Below, in pieces: positions 32,668-39,847 of a DNA stretch of 54,329 nucleotides. Position numbers and translations under genes: made by a program. Position 1 is the stretch's first letter. Every line of letters begins with the position of its first letter. The notes below the pieces were generated by a model. The model was given only the letters and a program-made list of their open reading frames with translations, ran no database searches and had not been told where the DNA came from. Source of the DNA: Actinomycetes bacterium (GTDB lineage Bacteria; Actinomycetota; Acidimicrobiia; Acidimicrobiales; GCA-2861595); contig JAHFUS010000018.1 of assembly GCA_023264975.1 (NCBI GenBank), forward strand, positions 2,333-56,661, read 5' to 3'.

Positions 32668-33575
32668 GACGATGCGGCGCCGGCCCGCGCCCGCAGCTTG
32701 CAGAAGGCGCACGTGTCGCCCGGCGTGGCCGAGCCGCACGAGGAGCAGGGCCGTAGCTCGGCCCTGGTCGCATCCGCCGTGGCCTGGAACAGGTGGGAGG
32801 CCTTCTCGAGGAATTCGAAGTAGAAGGCCGCCTTCGCGCCGGGCGAGCGCTCCTCGATGTCGTTGAGCGCCTCCTTGTAGGCCAGATGCCGGTTTCCCTC
32901 GGCCATCGGGCACTCCTCGACGATGTAGTCGATGCCTCGCAGGATGCAGTACGCCGCCATCTCCCGCTCCCCCAGCCGTACCAGCGGCTTCACCTTCCGC
33001 ACGAACCCCAGGCCGGCCGCCAGGACGGGCAGCTGGCGGCCCAGGTACTCGATGTTCCAGCGCAGGACGTTGCCGAACAGGACGGCCGCCTCGTCGTCGA
33101 GGTTGTGCCCGGTGGCCACCACGTCGTAACCGCCGTCCACCGCCGCCTGGTTGAACAGGTGGCGCTTCGACAGCCCGCACGCAGAGCAGGGCACGCGCTT
33201 GGCCGCCCGTGACCCGTTCGGGATGTCGAAGCCGAGGTCGGTCGGCAGGTCGATCTCGATCAGGTGGGCACCGCGGCGGGCGGCGAAGGCCCTGGTGTGG
33301 TCGCCCGACGAGGCGCTGTATTCGCCTATGCCGAGGCCGAGGTACAGCCCGTCCACCGAGTAGCCGAGTTCGATCAGGATGTCCCACAGCGCGAGGGAGT
33401 CCTTGCCGCCGGACACGGCCACCAGGACCCGCTCCCCCGCCGCCATCATCCGGTGTTCGTCGATGGCCCGGCGCACCTGCTCCCGGCAGTGGTGCACGAA
33501 GCAGTCGCCGCAGAACCCGGCGTTGTGGCGGCGCAGCTCGATGACGGCCGGGCCCTTGCACCGGCGGCACTTCAT
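32664..33575 (-). CDS. ttuA: TtuA-type tRNA 2-thiolation enzyme
   Basis: 303 residues. PP-loop ATPase S-G-G-K-D-S (55-60). Zinc fingers at both ends: Cys3, 6, 22, 25 and Cys277, 280, 289, 292. Three further cysteines, Cys130, Cys133 and Cys222, match in spacing those that hold the [4Fe-4S] cluster in Thermus TtuA. That enzyme adds sulfur to m5U54 (T54) of tRNA, giving s2T, using the ubiquitin-like carrier TtuB. The adjacent ttuB gene and the trmI gene support this role rather than TtcA (s2C32). ATG 33575 overlaps the ttuB stop. Confidence 0.9.
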   Translation of the reverse strand: MKCRRCKGPAVIELRRHNAGFCGDCFVHHCREQVRRAIDEHRMMAAGERVLVAVSGGKDSLALWDILIELGYSVDGLYLGLGIGEYSASSGDHTRAFAARRGAHLIEIDLPTDLGFDIPNGSRAAKRVPCSACGLSKRHLFNQAAVDGGYDVVATGHNLDDEAAVLFGNVLRWNIEYLGRQLPVLAAGLGFVRKVKPLVRLGEREMAAYCILRGIDYIVEECPMAEGNRHLAYKEALNDIEERSPGAKAAFYFEFLEKASHLFQATADATRAELRPCSSCGSATPGDTCAFCKLRARAGAASS

Positions 33576-33772
33576 GCCGCACCCCCTGAGATCACCTGGC
33601 GGATCTCCACCACGTCGTCGTCCTGCAGGACGGCGTCACCCGTGACCAGGGTGTCGGAGCGGATCACCAGCACTGACTCCCGGTTGATGGCGAGGCGTTC
33701 GAGCAACGCGTGCACGGCCACGGGGCCGGGGACCTCGAGCTCGCGCCGAGGGTTGCGCAGCAGGACCCTCAC
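33572..33772 (-). CDS. ttuB: TtuB-like ubiquitin-fold sulfur carrier with GG-AA C-terminus
   Basis: 66 residues, MoaD/ThiS fold: M-R-V-L-L-R-N-P-R-R-E-L-E-V, L-L-E-R-L-A-I-N-R-E-S-V-L-V-I-R, D-D-D-V-V-E-I-R-Q-V-I-S-G-G-A-A. Sulfur carriers of this family end in Gly-Gly, which is adenylated and thiocarboxylated. Here two alanines follow, created by the ATGA overlap with ttuA. GTG start overlaps the stop of the upstream small gene. Encoded just before ttuA, its expected partner. ThiS or MoaD are less likely given this context. Confidence 0.85.
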   Translation of the reverse strand: MRVLLRNPRRELEVPGPVAVHALLERLAINRESVLVIRSDTLVTGDAVLQDDDVVEIRQVISGGAA

Positions 33773-33993
33773 CGCCGGCGCCGCACCACCTTGGCCGGGC
33801 GGTCGTGGCTGATCAGCAACGTCTGTCCTGGCCGAAGCTCTTCGGAGAACGCCACCACGGGCTCGTCCCTCGTGATCTTGCGGAGCACCTTCATGGCCAG
33901 ACCGATGGTACCGACGGCCGTCCAGAAGCGGCTGCCTCCGAGGAGGCCCTTCCGCAGGGCCCGGCCCAGTAGGAGTCGCTTCACCGTTCTCAC
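33769..33993 (-). CDS. Small basic hypothetical protein
   Basis: 74 residues, strongly basic (K-R-L-L-L-G-R-A-L-R-K at the start, R-P-A-K-V-V-R-R-R-R at the end), one weakly hydrophobic stretch (F-W-T-A-V-G-T-I-G-L-A-M-K-V-L). GTG start overlaps the stop of the following membrane protein, and its own stop overlaps ttuB (GTGA). No family recognised. Its tight coupling to ttuB makes it a candidate accessory in the same process. Confidence 0.6.
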   Translation of the reverse strand: MRTVKRLLLGRALRKGLLGGSRFWTAVGTIGLAMKVLRKITRDEPVVAFSEELRPGQTLLISHDRPAKVVRRRR

Positions 33994-34205
33994 ACCCGCC
34001 GGATCTCGACGAGGGTCGTCTTCTTCTTGCCCTTGCGCCGGCCCAGCAGGTACGCCATCCCGACGACGGCCACGGCCGCCACCGCACCGGCGATCAGGAG
34101 GTAGGGCTTCGCCGATTCGGCCGTGCTGTCGACCTCGCCGCGGATCTCCCGCAGCTTGGCCTCGATGGTGTTGCGGGTGACGGGACCGTCGACGTCGGTC
34201 GCCAT
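33990..34205 (-). CDS. Small single-helix membrane protein (DUF3618-like)
   Basis: 71 residues: an N-terminal helical part (T-R-N-T-I-E-A-K-L-R-E-I-R-G-E-V-D-S-T), one membrane helix (Y-L-L-I-A-G-A-V-A-A-V-A-V-V-G-M-A-Y-L-L-G) and a basic tail (R-R-K-G-K-K-K). The pattern resembles DUF3618 proteins that accompany holin-like proteins in actinobacteria. ATG at 34205 shares one base with the stop of the holin-like gene. Confidence 0.7.
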   Translation of the reverse strand: MATDVDGPVTRNTIEAKLREIRGEVDSTAESAKPYLLIAGAVAAVAVVGMAYLLGRRKGKKKTTLVEIRRV

Positions 34206-34567
34206 CAGGCCATCGTCCCCTTGCGGGCGGCCTTGCGCTTCTGGCTCCCGATGGCCCGTGCCGCCAACCCGGCGACGACCACGCCGGCGGTCAGGGTAAT
34301 GACGTATGGGAGGAACGAGAGGTTGCCGGCGAGGTGGCTGCCGGTTTCGGTCTGCAGTGCGCGCAGGAGGCCGAGGAGCCACAGGGAGAGGCCGACGCTC
34401 AGCAGTAGCGAGCCTGCGACGCCCCAGGCCAGGAAGTGCAGCATCCCCTTGAGGGGCTCGACCGTCTCCTGCTTCAGGTAGCCGAGGACCAGCTGCCACA
34501 ACTCGGTGGCCAGGGTCGGAAGGCTCTTTTCGCCGGCGCGGCGCGGCTCGGCGGTGGTCGTGGCCAT
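34205..34567 (-). CDS. Holin-superfamily-like membrane protein
   Basis: 120 residues: an amphipathic N-terminal helix (L-A-T-E-L-W-Q-L-V-L-G-Y-L-K-Q-E-T-V-E-P) and two membrane helices (F-L-A-W-G-V-A-G-S-L-L-L-S-V-G-L-S-L-W-L and L-P-Y-V-I-T-L-T-A-G-V-V-V-A-G-L) with a basic tail. This is the pattern of actinobacterial phage-holin-III-like proteins, not evidence of a prophage. First gene of the run holin-like, DUF3618-like, 74-aa protein, ttuB, ttuA, trmI. Confidence 0.7.
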   Translation of the reverse strand: MATTTAEPRRAGEKSLPTLATELWQLVLGYLKQETVEPLKGMLHFLAWGVAGSLLLSVGLSLWLLGLLRALQTETGSHLAGNLSFLPYVITLTAGVVVAGLAARAIGSQKRKAARKGTMA

Positions 34568-34622
34568 TTGCGGAGTGCTTATCCCCCGCACACCCGGGGC
34601 GCAAGCACACGCTCCGTGGTGA

Positions 34623-35798
34623 TCAAAGGCTGAACCGGGCACCGCTCACCGACGGGTCGGCGTTGGAAGCGTCGGCATTGGTCTGCAGGCCTCCCCAGAC
34701 CAGGAGGTCCTTTCCCGTCCAATGGCCAGCCGGGACGAAGCGCGGATCGGTACGGGCGATGCGCCGCCACAGCTTCGTAGCAGGGTCGTAGGCAGCGCCG
34801 TTGCCCAGGAAAACGGGCCCGGCGGCCGGCGCACCACCCCACACGACCATCTCCGTGCCGGTCCACTCGATCACCGCGCCCCGCCGGGCTGAGATGGGGG
34901 CCGCCGGAAGCCTGCGCCACGTGTCCGTTCGGGGATCGAAGGAGGCGCCGTCGGCGAACGCCGCCTGCTCCCCGTCGCCGCCCTGCCCCTCGCCCCCCCA
35001 GAACAGCAGCTCCTTTCCGGTCCACACCGCCCTGGTGCCTCGGGCGGACAGGGGCGACTTGGCCATTGGCCGCCACGAGTCAGTGGCCGGGTTGTATAGG
35101 GCGCCGTCGGCCAGGTAGGTCAGGTCCGAAGCCAGTCCGCCCCAGAACACGGCCTCGGTGCCGGTCCACTCGCCGGACACGAACGACCGGGCGGACAGTG
35201 GCGGCGACTTGATCGGGCGCCAGGCGTCGGCGGCCGGGTCGTAGGCGGCTCCGTCGACGCGCTCCGGCGTGGCCGCCGCGCTCCCGAACGCCAGCATCTC
35301 CTTGCCCGTCCACACCCGGCCCATGGTGCTGGTGACGAACGGCGAAGTGGCGAGCGGACGCCAGGCGGCGGTCGAAGGGTTGAAGGCGGCCCCGTCGGTG
35401 CGGGTCAGCTTGTTGGGCCCGCTCCCTCCCCAGACCAGGACCTCGGTGCCCGTCCAGAGGGCCGCCGCCCCCGCCCTGCCCGACAGCGGCGCGGCGGGGA
35501 GAGCCTTCCAGGTGTCGGCGACGGGGTCGTAGGTAGCGCCGTCGGTGAAGGGCTCGACCGACTCGTCCTCGCACTTTCCGGGCGTGCACGGACGCCCACC
35601 CCAGACGAAAAGTTCCGCGCCGGTCCAGGCACTGGCCGGGAAGACCCTGGTCGACAGCGGCGCCGGCGTGATGGCCTTCCACGTGCCGACGGTGGCGAGG
35701 GACACCGACCCGCCGCCGCCGCCGTCTCCCGAGCACGACACGAGGCCGGTGAGAACCACGGAGGTGAACACCAACCTGCGGACGAGCGACGGAGCCAT
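34623..35798 (-). CDS. Kelch-repeat lipoprotein
   Basis: 391 residues. Signal peptide with lipobox L-V-S-C (L-T-G-L-V-S-C-S-G), then a Gly/Ser linker and six to seven Kelch-like repeats of about 50 residues, each with W-T-G-x-E-[LMV]-x-[VF]-W-G-G and G-A-x-[YF]-[DN]-P-x-[TA]-x-x-W-[RK]. A beta-propeller anchored to the outer face of the membrane; ligand unknown. ATG 35798 is preferred to the one 27 bp upstream because it gives the usual signal-peptide length. Confidence 0.87.
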   Translation of the reverse strand: MAPSLVRRLVFTSVVLTGLVSCSGDGGGGGSVSLATVGTWKAITPAPLSTRVFPASAWTGAELFVWGGRPCTPGKCEDESVEPFTDGATYDPVADTWKALPAAPLSGRAGAAALWTGTEVLVWGGSGPNKLTRTDGAAFNPSTAAWRPLATSPFVTSTMGRVWTGKEMLAFGSAAATPERVDGAAYDPAADAWRPIKSPPLSARSFVSGEWTGTEAVFWGGLASDLTYLADGALYNPATDSWRPMAKSPLSARGTRAVWTGKELLFWGGEGQGGDGEQAAFADGASFDPRTDTWRRLPAAPISARRGAVIEWTGTEMVVWGGAPAAGPVFLGNGAAYDPATKLWRRIARTDPRFVPAGHWTGKDLLVWGGLQTNADASNADPSVSGARFSL

Positions 35799-36004
35799 GC
35801 CGGGAACCGTACGGGCGGGCGCCACGCCACGCCACGACGGTCGCTGCTGGTGGACCGTCCTCCCGGCCGGTCACGCGCCGGCCAACCGGTACCCGAGTAC
35901 CTCGGCCGCCTCCGTGACACGGACGGCGATACCCGCCATCCGGTTCTGATCTGCATATCGCCGTGAACCGGTTCGCCGACCACGATTTACGCCCAGCGGA
36001 CGGC

Positions 36005-37402
36005 TCATGGAGCCAGCTCCTCCGCCGCAGGGGCCTCGGGGTACCGGGCCAGGATGGCGCCCACCTGCTCCTGGAGGGCGCTGCCGAGAGCGTCGCGGGG
36101 CAGGTCGTTCACCAGGAGCGAGAAGGCGAGTGGGTCGCCGCCGGCCGGCGCGTCCACGTAACCACTGAGGCCGACGACGCCATCGAGCGAGCCGGTCTTG
36201 GCCCGCAGGCGGCCGGCGGCCGGGTTGCCCCCGAGAAAGCGTTTGGCCAGCGTGCCGTCCCTGGCCGCCACGGGGAACCCGGCCGCCACCGGCCCCGTGG
36301 GGCCTGAGCTGTCGATGACGGCCATAAGCAGGCCGCACGTGGCCCGGTCGGAGCGGTCGAGGCCCGAGCCGTCCACGCTGGTGAGCTGGTCGACCGGGAG
36401 GCCGGCCTCGGTCAGCGTCTCCCGCAGCACGCCCAGGCCGGCGGTGGTACTGCCGTCGCCGGCGAAGCGCCGGCCCAGCTCCTTCACCAGCAACTCGGCG
36501 GTGAGGTTGTCGCTCTCCCGCAGCATCTGGCGCACCACCTCGCCGAGCGGCGGCGACTCGACCTTGGCCACCACGGCGGACCCGTCCGGCGCCCTTCCCT
36601 CCCCGGCCACACCCTCCACGGTGACTCCCCGGGCCTGGAGCAGAGCAGTGAGCACCCCGGCCGCGTGCGCATCCGGCTCGGGAGCAGCGATGTGGCGGGG
36701 CGTGAACTGGGCGAACCCGTCGTTGACCACGAGGGCGCTGGCGGGGCCCGACTCGAAGTCGGTGATGTAGCCGGGCTTCCACGTCGGGATGTAGCGCTGG
36801 GTGTCGTACCTGGTCTCGTCGCCGACCACGCCCCCGCGCACGAGCGTCACCCCCGCCGCCACGACTGCGTCGGCCAGCCCCTCCAGCGACGTCCGTACCT
36901 GGGGCTGGTTCTCGAACGAGGCGGCGTAGTCGGCCGTGCCGAGCAGCGGATCGCCCCCGCCCACGAGGAACAGGGGGCCCTCGACCACCCCGCCCCTGGG
37001 GGCGGGCGCGGCCCGTACCTCGGTCACCAGGTGCTCGTCGGGGCCCAGCCGGGCGAGCACGGCCGAGGCGGTGAGGATCTTCAGGTTGGAGGCCGGGATG
37101 AGGCGCTCGTCAGGCCGGCGCTGGAGCACGGGCCGGGACCCCTGGCGGACGACCAGGCACGAGCGGTCCCGCGCCGCGCCCAGCGCGGGCTCGGCCAGGG
37201 CGGAGTCGAGCTGCACCCGGAGCCGGGTGTCGGCCACCGTCCGCGAGAGGAAGGCAGGGGCCCGGCGGGCGGACAGCACCGGGGCGCGGAGGGCAGGCGC
37301 TTCGTCACCGTCGTCGCCACCCGCGGCCGGGACGCGGACGGCCGCTGTTGACGCCGCCGCGCACACGACGGCCAGGAGCACGGGGAGCGGCCAGCGGGGC
37401 AC
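36005..37402 (-). CDS. dacB: D-alanyl-D-alanine carboxypeptidase/endopeptidase (PBP4, S13)
   Basis: 465 residues. N-terminal signal/anchor, then an S13 penicillin-binding protein: S105-x-x-K108 in P-A-S-N-L-K, the S-D-N motif in R-E-S-D-N-L-T-A-E-L, and K-T-G in R-A-K-T-G-S-L. It trims D-Ala from peptidoglycan or cleaves cross-links outside the membrane. 16 bp after a TetR gene on the same strand, so likely co-transcribed with it. Confidence 0.93.
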   Translation of the reverse strand: MPRWPLPVLLAVVCAAASTAAVRVPAAGGDDGDEAPALRAPVLSARRAPAFLSRTVADTRLRVQLDSALAEPALGAARDRSCLVVRQGSRPVLQRRPDERLIPASNLKILTASAVLARLGPDEHLVTEVRAAPAPRGGVVEGPLFLVGGGDPLLGTADYAASFENQPQVRTSLEGLADAVVAAGVTLVRGGVVGDETRYDTQRYIPTWKPGYITDFESGPASALVVNDGFAQFTPRHIAAPEPDAHAAGVLTALLQARGVTVEGVAGEGRAPDGSAVVAKVESPPLGEVVRQMLRESDNLTAELLVKELGRRFAGDGSTTAGLGVLRETLTEAGLPVDQLTSVDGSGLDRSDRATCGLLMAVIDSSGPTGPVAAGFPVAARDGTLAKRFLGGNPAAGRLRAKTGSLDGVVGLSGYVDAPAGGDPLAFSLLVNDLPRDALGSALQEQVGAILARYPEAPAAEELAP

Positions 37403-37418
37403 GGCGGACCAACGTTAG

Positions 37419-38093
37419 TTAGCCCTCCGACGGGCTGGGTTCGAGGGCTGCCCGGAAGAAGCTCCGGATGTGCTCCAGGCGGCGCTCCAGGGACGCCACC
37501 GCCAGAGGGTCGCGGTTGAGGAGGGACTCGAGGAACGGGAGATCGCCGAAGTAGCTGAGCAGGGCGCCGTACCCGGTGAGCAGGAGCTGTTCGGGGTCGT
37601 GGCGGCGGAAGTGCCCCGCCGCCATCTCCTTGTCGAAGAACCCCACGGCCCGCAGGAACAGCGGCTTCAGCGCCTCGCCGAGGTCGAGCCCGAGGTGGTC
37701 GCCCCCGTCGAGCGCCTCACGGCGCACCATGCGCACGAAGTCCGGGTTCTCGGCGAAGAAGCGAAAACCGGCGGTGAGAACGTGGTCCACCTGGGCCCAG
37801 CCGTCCGTGGGCCGCTCGATGGCCTCGTGCACCCGCGTGAACCAGTCGGCCAGGGCGAACTCGAACACCTGCCGGTACAGGGACTCCTTGGACGGGAAGT
37901 GGTGGAGGAGGCTGGGGCGACGGATGCCCACGGCGGCGGCGATGTCGTTGAGCGACGTGCCGGCGTACCCGTGCTGGGCGAACAGGCGCCTGCCCTCCTG
38001 GAGGATGGCCTGGCGCGTCGAGGGGACCTCGGACAGCGCCTGAACTTCCGCTTCGTGACCGGTCAACCGCTGCTCACCTGCTCGATCTGTCAT
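37419..38093 (-). CDS. TetR-family transcriptional regulator
   Basis: 224 residues. N-terminal helix-turn-helix: [31 protein letters not shown], then [15 protein letters not shown]. The C-terminal ligand domain is a typical helical TetR core. ATG 38093 removes a basic, unstructured leader of 27 residues predicted from the longer frame. Divergent from the DUF6941/FIST/PPP group, with two 16-bp direct repeats in the intergenic region that may be its operators. Confidence 0.9.
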   Translation of the reverse strand: MTDRAGEQRLTGHEAEVQALSEVPSTRQAILQEGRRLFAQHGYAGTSLNDIAAAVGIRRPSLLHHFPSKESLYRQVFEFALADWFTRVHEAIERPTDGWAQVDHVLTAGFRFFAENPDFVRMVRREALDGGDHLGLDLGEALKPLFLRAVGFFDKEMAAGHFRRHDPEQLLLTGYGALLSYFGDLPFLESLLNRDPLAVASLERRLEHIRSFFRAALEPSPSEG

Positions 38094-38131
38094 TCCCCGG
38101 AAAGAGCGCAAGGGACAGGGTGCCCGGGCAG

Positions 38132-38179
38132 CGCTGTGCCGATCGACCAACCCAATCAACCAACGCTGTGCCAATCGAC
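38132..38179. repeat. Two 16-bp direct repeats in the TetR intergenic region
   Basis: CGCTGTGCCGATCGAC (38132-38147) and CGCTGTGCCAATCGAC (38164-38179), one mismatch, 32 bp start to start, or about three helical turns. They lie between the divergent TetR and DUF6941 genes, upstream of the pentose-phosphate cluster. Confidence 0.8.
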
Positions 38180-38244
38180 GCCGGCGGCCCGTACGTTACG
38201 CCCTGGGGCCCGCGGCGGCGGCCTTGGGCGCGCAGGCGAGCCGG

Positions 38245-38250
38245 TAGCTT
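38245..38250 (+). promoter_or_regulatory. -10-like hexamer TAGCTT before the DUF6941 gene
   Basis: TAGCTT followed by 6 nt and the GTG start 38257, without an SD. A TTGGGC (38224-38229) lies upstream at 15 nt spacing. Fits a leaderless start. Confidence 0.45.
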
Positions 38251-38256
38251 GGCGGC

Positions 38257-38652
38257 GTGGACATCGTCTCAGCCCTCTTCTGCGAGAGCCTCAACCTTCG
38301 TCAGGCCGGTCCCGGCGGGCCGACGCGCATCGACCTCACCGGCGTCATGTTCTCCATGGCGGCCCCGAGCGAGCCCCCGGTCACCGTTGCGCCCCACCTC
38401 ATCGTGCTCATCCGCTGCCGGCCCGACGAGCCCGGCAACGGCGTGCTCGAGGTCGTGTTCCGCAACGAGGCGGGCGACGAGGTGGCCCGCAACGCGTCGC
38501 CCTTCACGGTCGAGCCGGGCAAGTTCACCTACCGCCTCGTGCGGGGTGAGCTCACCTTCGAGGCGGTCGGCACCATCGAGGCGCACTGCCGGGTCGGGCA
38601 GGGCCCGGTGATCGTGGTGCCCCTCACCCTCATCCCCGCTCCCGCCGCCTGA
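38257..38652 (+). CDS. DUF6941-like protein
   Basis: 131 residues, beta-rich. The N-terminus M-D-I-V-S-A-L-F-C-E-S-L-N-L and the following immunoglobulin-like strand pattern (H-L-I-V-L-I-R-C-R, L-E-V-V-F-R, F-T-Y-R-L-V-R-G-E-L-T-F) recall DUF6941. No function known. It starts at a GTG placed right after a -10-like hexamer and is followed after 7 bp by the FIST gene. Confidence 0.6.
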   Translation: MDIVSALFCESLNLRQAGPGGPTRIDLTGVMFSMAAPSEPPVTVAPHLIVLIRCRPDEPGNGVLEVVFRNEAGDEVARNASPFTVEPGKFTYRLVRGELTFEAVGTIEAHCRVGQGPVIVVPLTLIPAPAA

Positions 38653-38659
38653 GGGGCCG

Positions 38660-39838
38660 GTGCCGTTCACCGCCGCCCTCTCCGAGCACCCGGTGCCCGC
38701 CACCGCCGTGGCGGAGGTGGCAGGTGAGGTGCTCGAGCGTCTGGGACCGGGGCCGGACCTGGCCGTGCTGTTCGTCACGCCGCACCACGCCGGTGCACTG
38801 GAAGATGCGGCCTCCGCCCTCGACGACATCCTTCGGCCGGGCACCCTCCTCGGGTGCGCCGCCGTCAGCGTGCTCGGCACGGCCAGGGAGGTCGAGCGGG
38901 CGCCGGCCGTGAGCCTGTGGGCCGGCCGCTTCGGGCCCACCCGGGCCGTGCGCCTCACGGCTGCCCGCACCCTCGACGGTGTGGTCGTCGAGGGGTGGCC
39001 AACCGACCTCGACTTCGATCCGGGCGCCTTCCTCCTTCTGGCCGACCCGTTCTCGTTCCCCGTCGACGCCCTGTACGCCGACTTGGCCGAGCGCCACCCC
39101 GGGCTCCCGGTGATCGGCGGCAACGCCTCCGCTGCCGTCGGGCCGGGTGGCAACCGCCTCGTGCTCGACCGCATGGTCCACACCGCCGGTGCAGTGGGTG
39201 TCCTCGTCGGTCCGGGCGTCGAGATCGAGACGGTGGTGTCGCAGGGCTGTCGCCCCATCGGCCGGCCCTACATCGTCACCCGGGCGGAGCGGGGCCACGT
39301 CTTCGAGCTGGCCGGTATCCCCGCCCTCGAGCGGCTGGTGCAGATGAGCGCCGACGGCATGTCCGAGGCCGACATCGACCTCATCGACAACGGCCTGCAC
39401 CTCGGTCAGGTGATCGACGAGCACAAGCTCGACTACGAACGGGGCGACTTCCTCGTGCGCAACGTGCTCGGCGCCCACCAGGCCGATGGCGCCATCGTGG
39501 TGGACGAGTTCGTCCCCGTCGGCGCCACCGTCCAGTTCCACGTGCGGGACGCGGCCACCGCCGACGAGGACCTCCGCCAGCTGCTCGCAGGCCGCGAAGC
39601 GGGCGGGGCGCTCGTGTTCACCTGCAACGGTCGCGGGGTACACCTCTTCGGTGCACCCGATCACGACGCCGCTGTGCTCGACGAGCGGGTCGGCGCCCCG
39701 GCCGCTGGGTTCTTCGCCGCCGGCGAGTTCGGTCCCGTGGGCGGCCGCAACTTCCTCCACAGCTTCACCGCCTCGATCGCCCTTTTCCGGGACGCAGAGC
39801 GGCCTGCTCAGCTACCCCCTCAGCGAGTGGCTCAGTAG
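38660..39838 (+). CDS. FIST-domain sensory protein
   Basis: 392 residues: a FIST N domain (to about 210: L-A-V-L-F-V-T-P-H-H, G-T-L-L-G-C-A-A-V, P-V-I-G-G-N-A-S) and a FIST C domain (about 215-375: H-V-F-E-L-A-G, G-A-L-V-F-T-C-N-G-R-G). FIST domains are thought to bind small molecules such as amino acids. No output domain is fused. GTG start. Its TAG stop forms part of a -10-like hexamer for tkt. Confidence 0.85.
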   Translation: MPFTAALSEHPVPATAVAEVAGEVLERLGPGPDLAVLFVTPHHAGALEDAASALDDILRPGTLLGCAAVSVLGTAREVERAPAVSLWAGRFGPTRAVRLTAARTLDGVVVEGWPTDLDFDPGAFLLLADPFSFPVDALYADLAERHPGLPVIGGNASAAVGPGGNRLVLDRMVHTAGAVGVLVGPGVEIETVVSQGCRPIGRPYIVTRAERGHVFELAGIPALERLVQMSADGMSEADIDLIDNGLHLGQVIDEHKLDYERGDFLVRNVLGAHQADGAIVVDEFVPVGATVQFHVRDAATADEDLRQLLAGREAGGALVFTCNGRGVHLFGAPDHDAAVLDERVGAPAAGFFAAGEFGPVGGRNFLHSFTASIALFRDAERPAQLPPQRVAQ

Positions 39839-39841
39839 GGT
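39836..39841 (+). promoter_or_regulatory. -10-like hexamer TAGGGT before tkt, overlapping a stop codon
   Basis: TAGGGT, 6 nt, then ATG 39848. The first three bases are the stop codon of the FIST gene. No SD is seen before the tkt ATG. Confidence 0.5.
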
Positions 39842-39847
39842 GGGCGC

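Noticed and set aside
32664-33575. TtcA (s2C32) or TilS assignment
   Set aside because: The paired terminal zinc fingers, the cysteine positions and the adjacent ttuB and trmI point to TtuA.
34205-34567. Prophage lysis gene
   Set aside because: Holin-like proteins of this type are common housekeeping membrane proteins in actinobacteria, and there is no other phage gene nearby.
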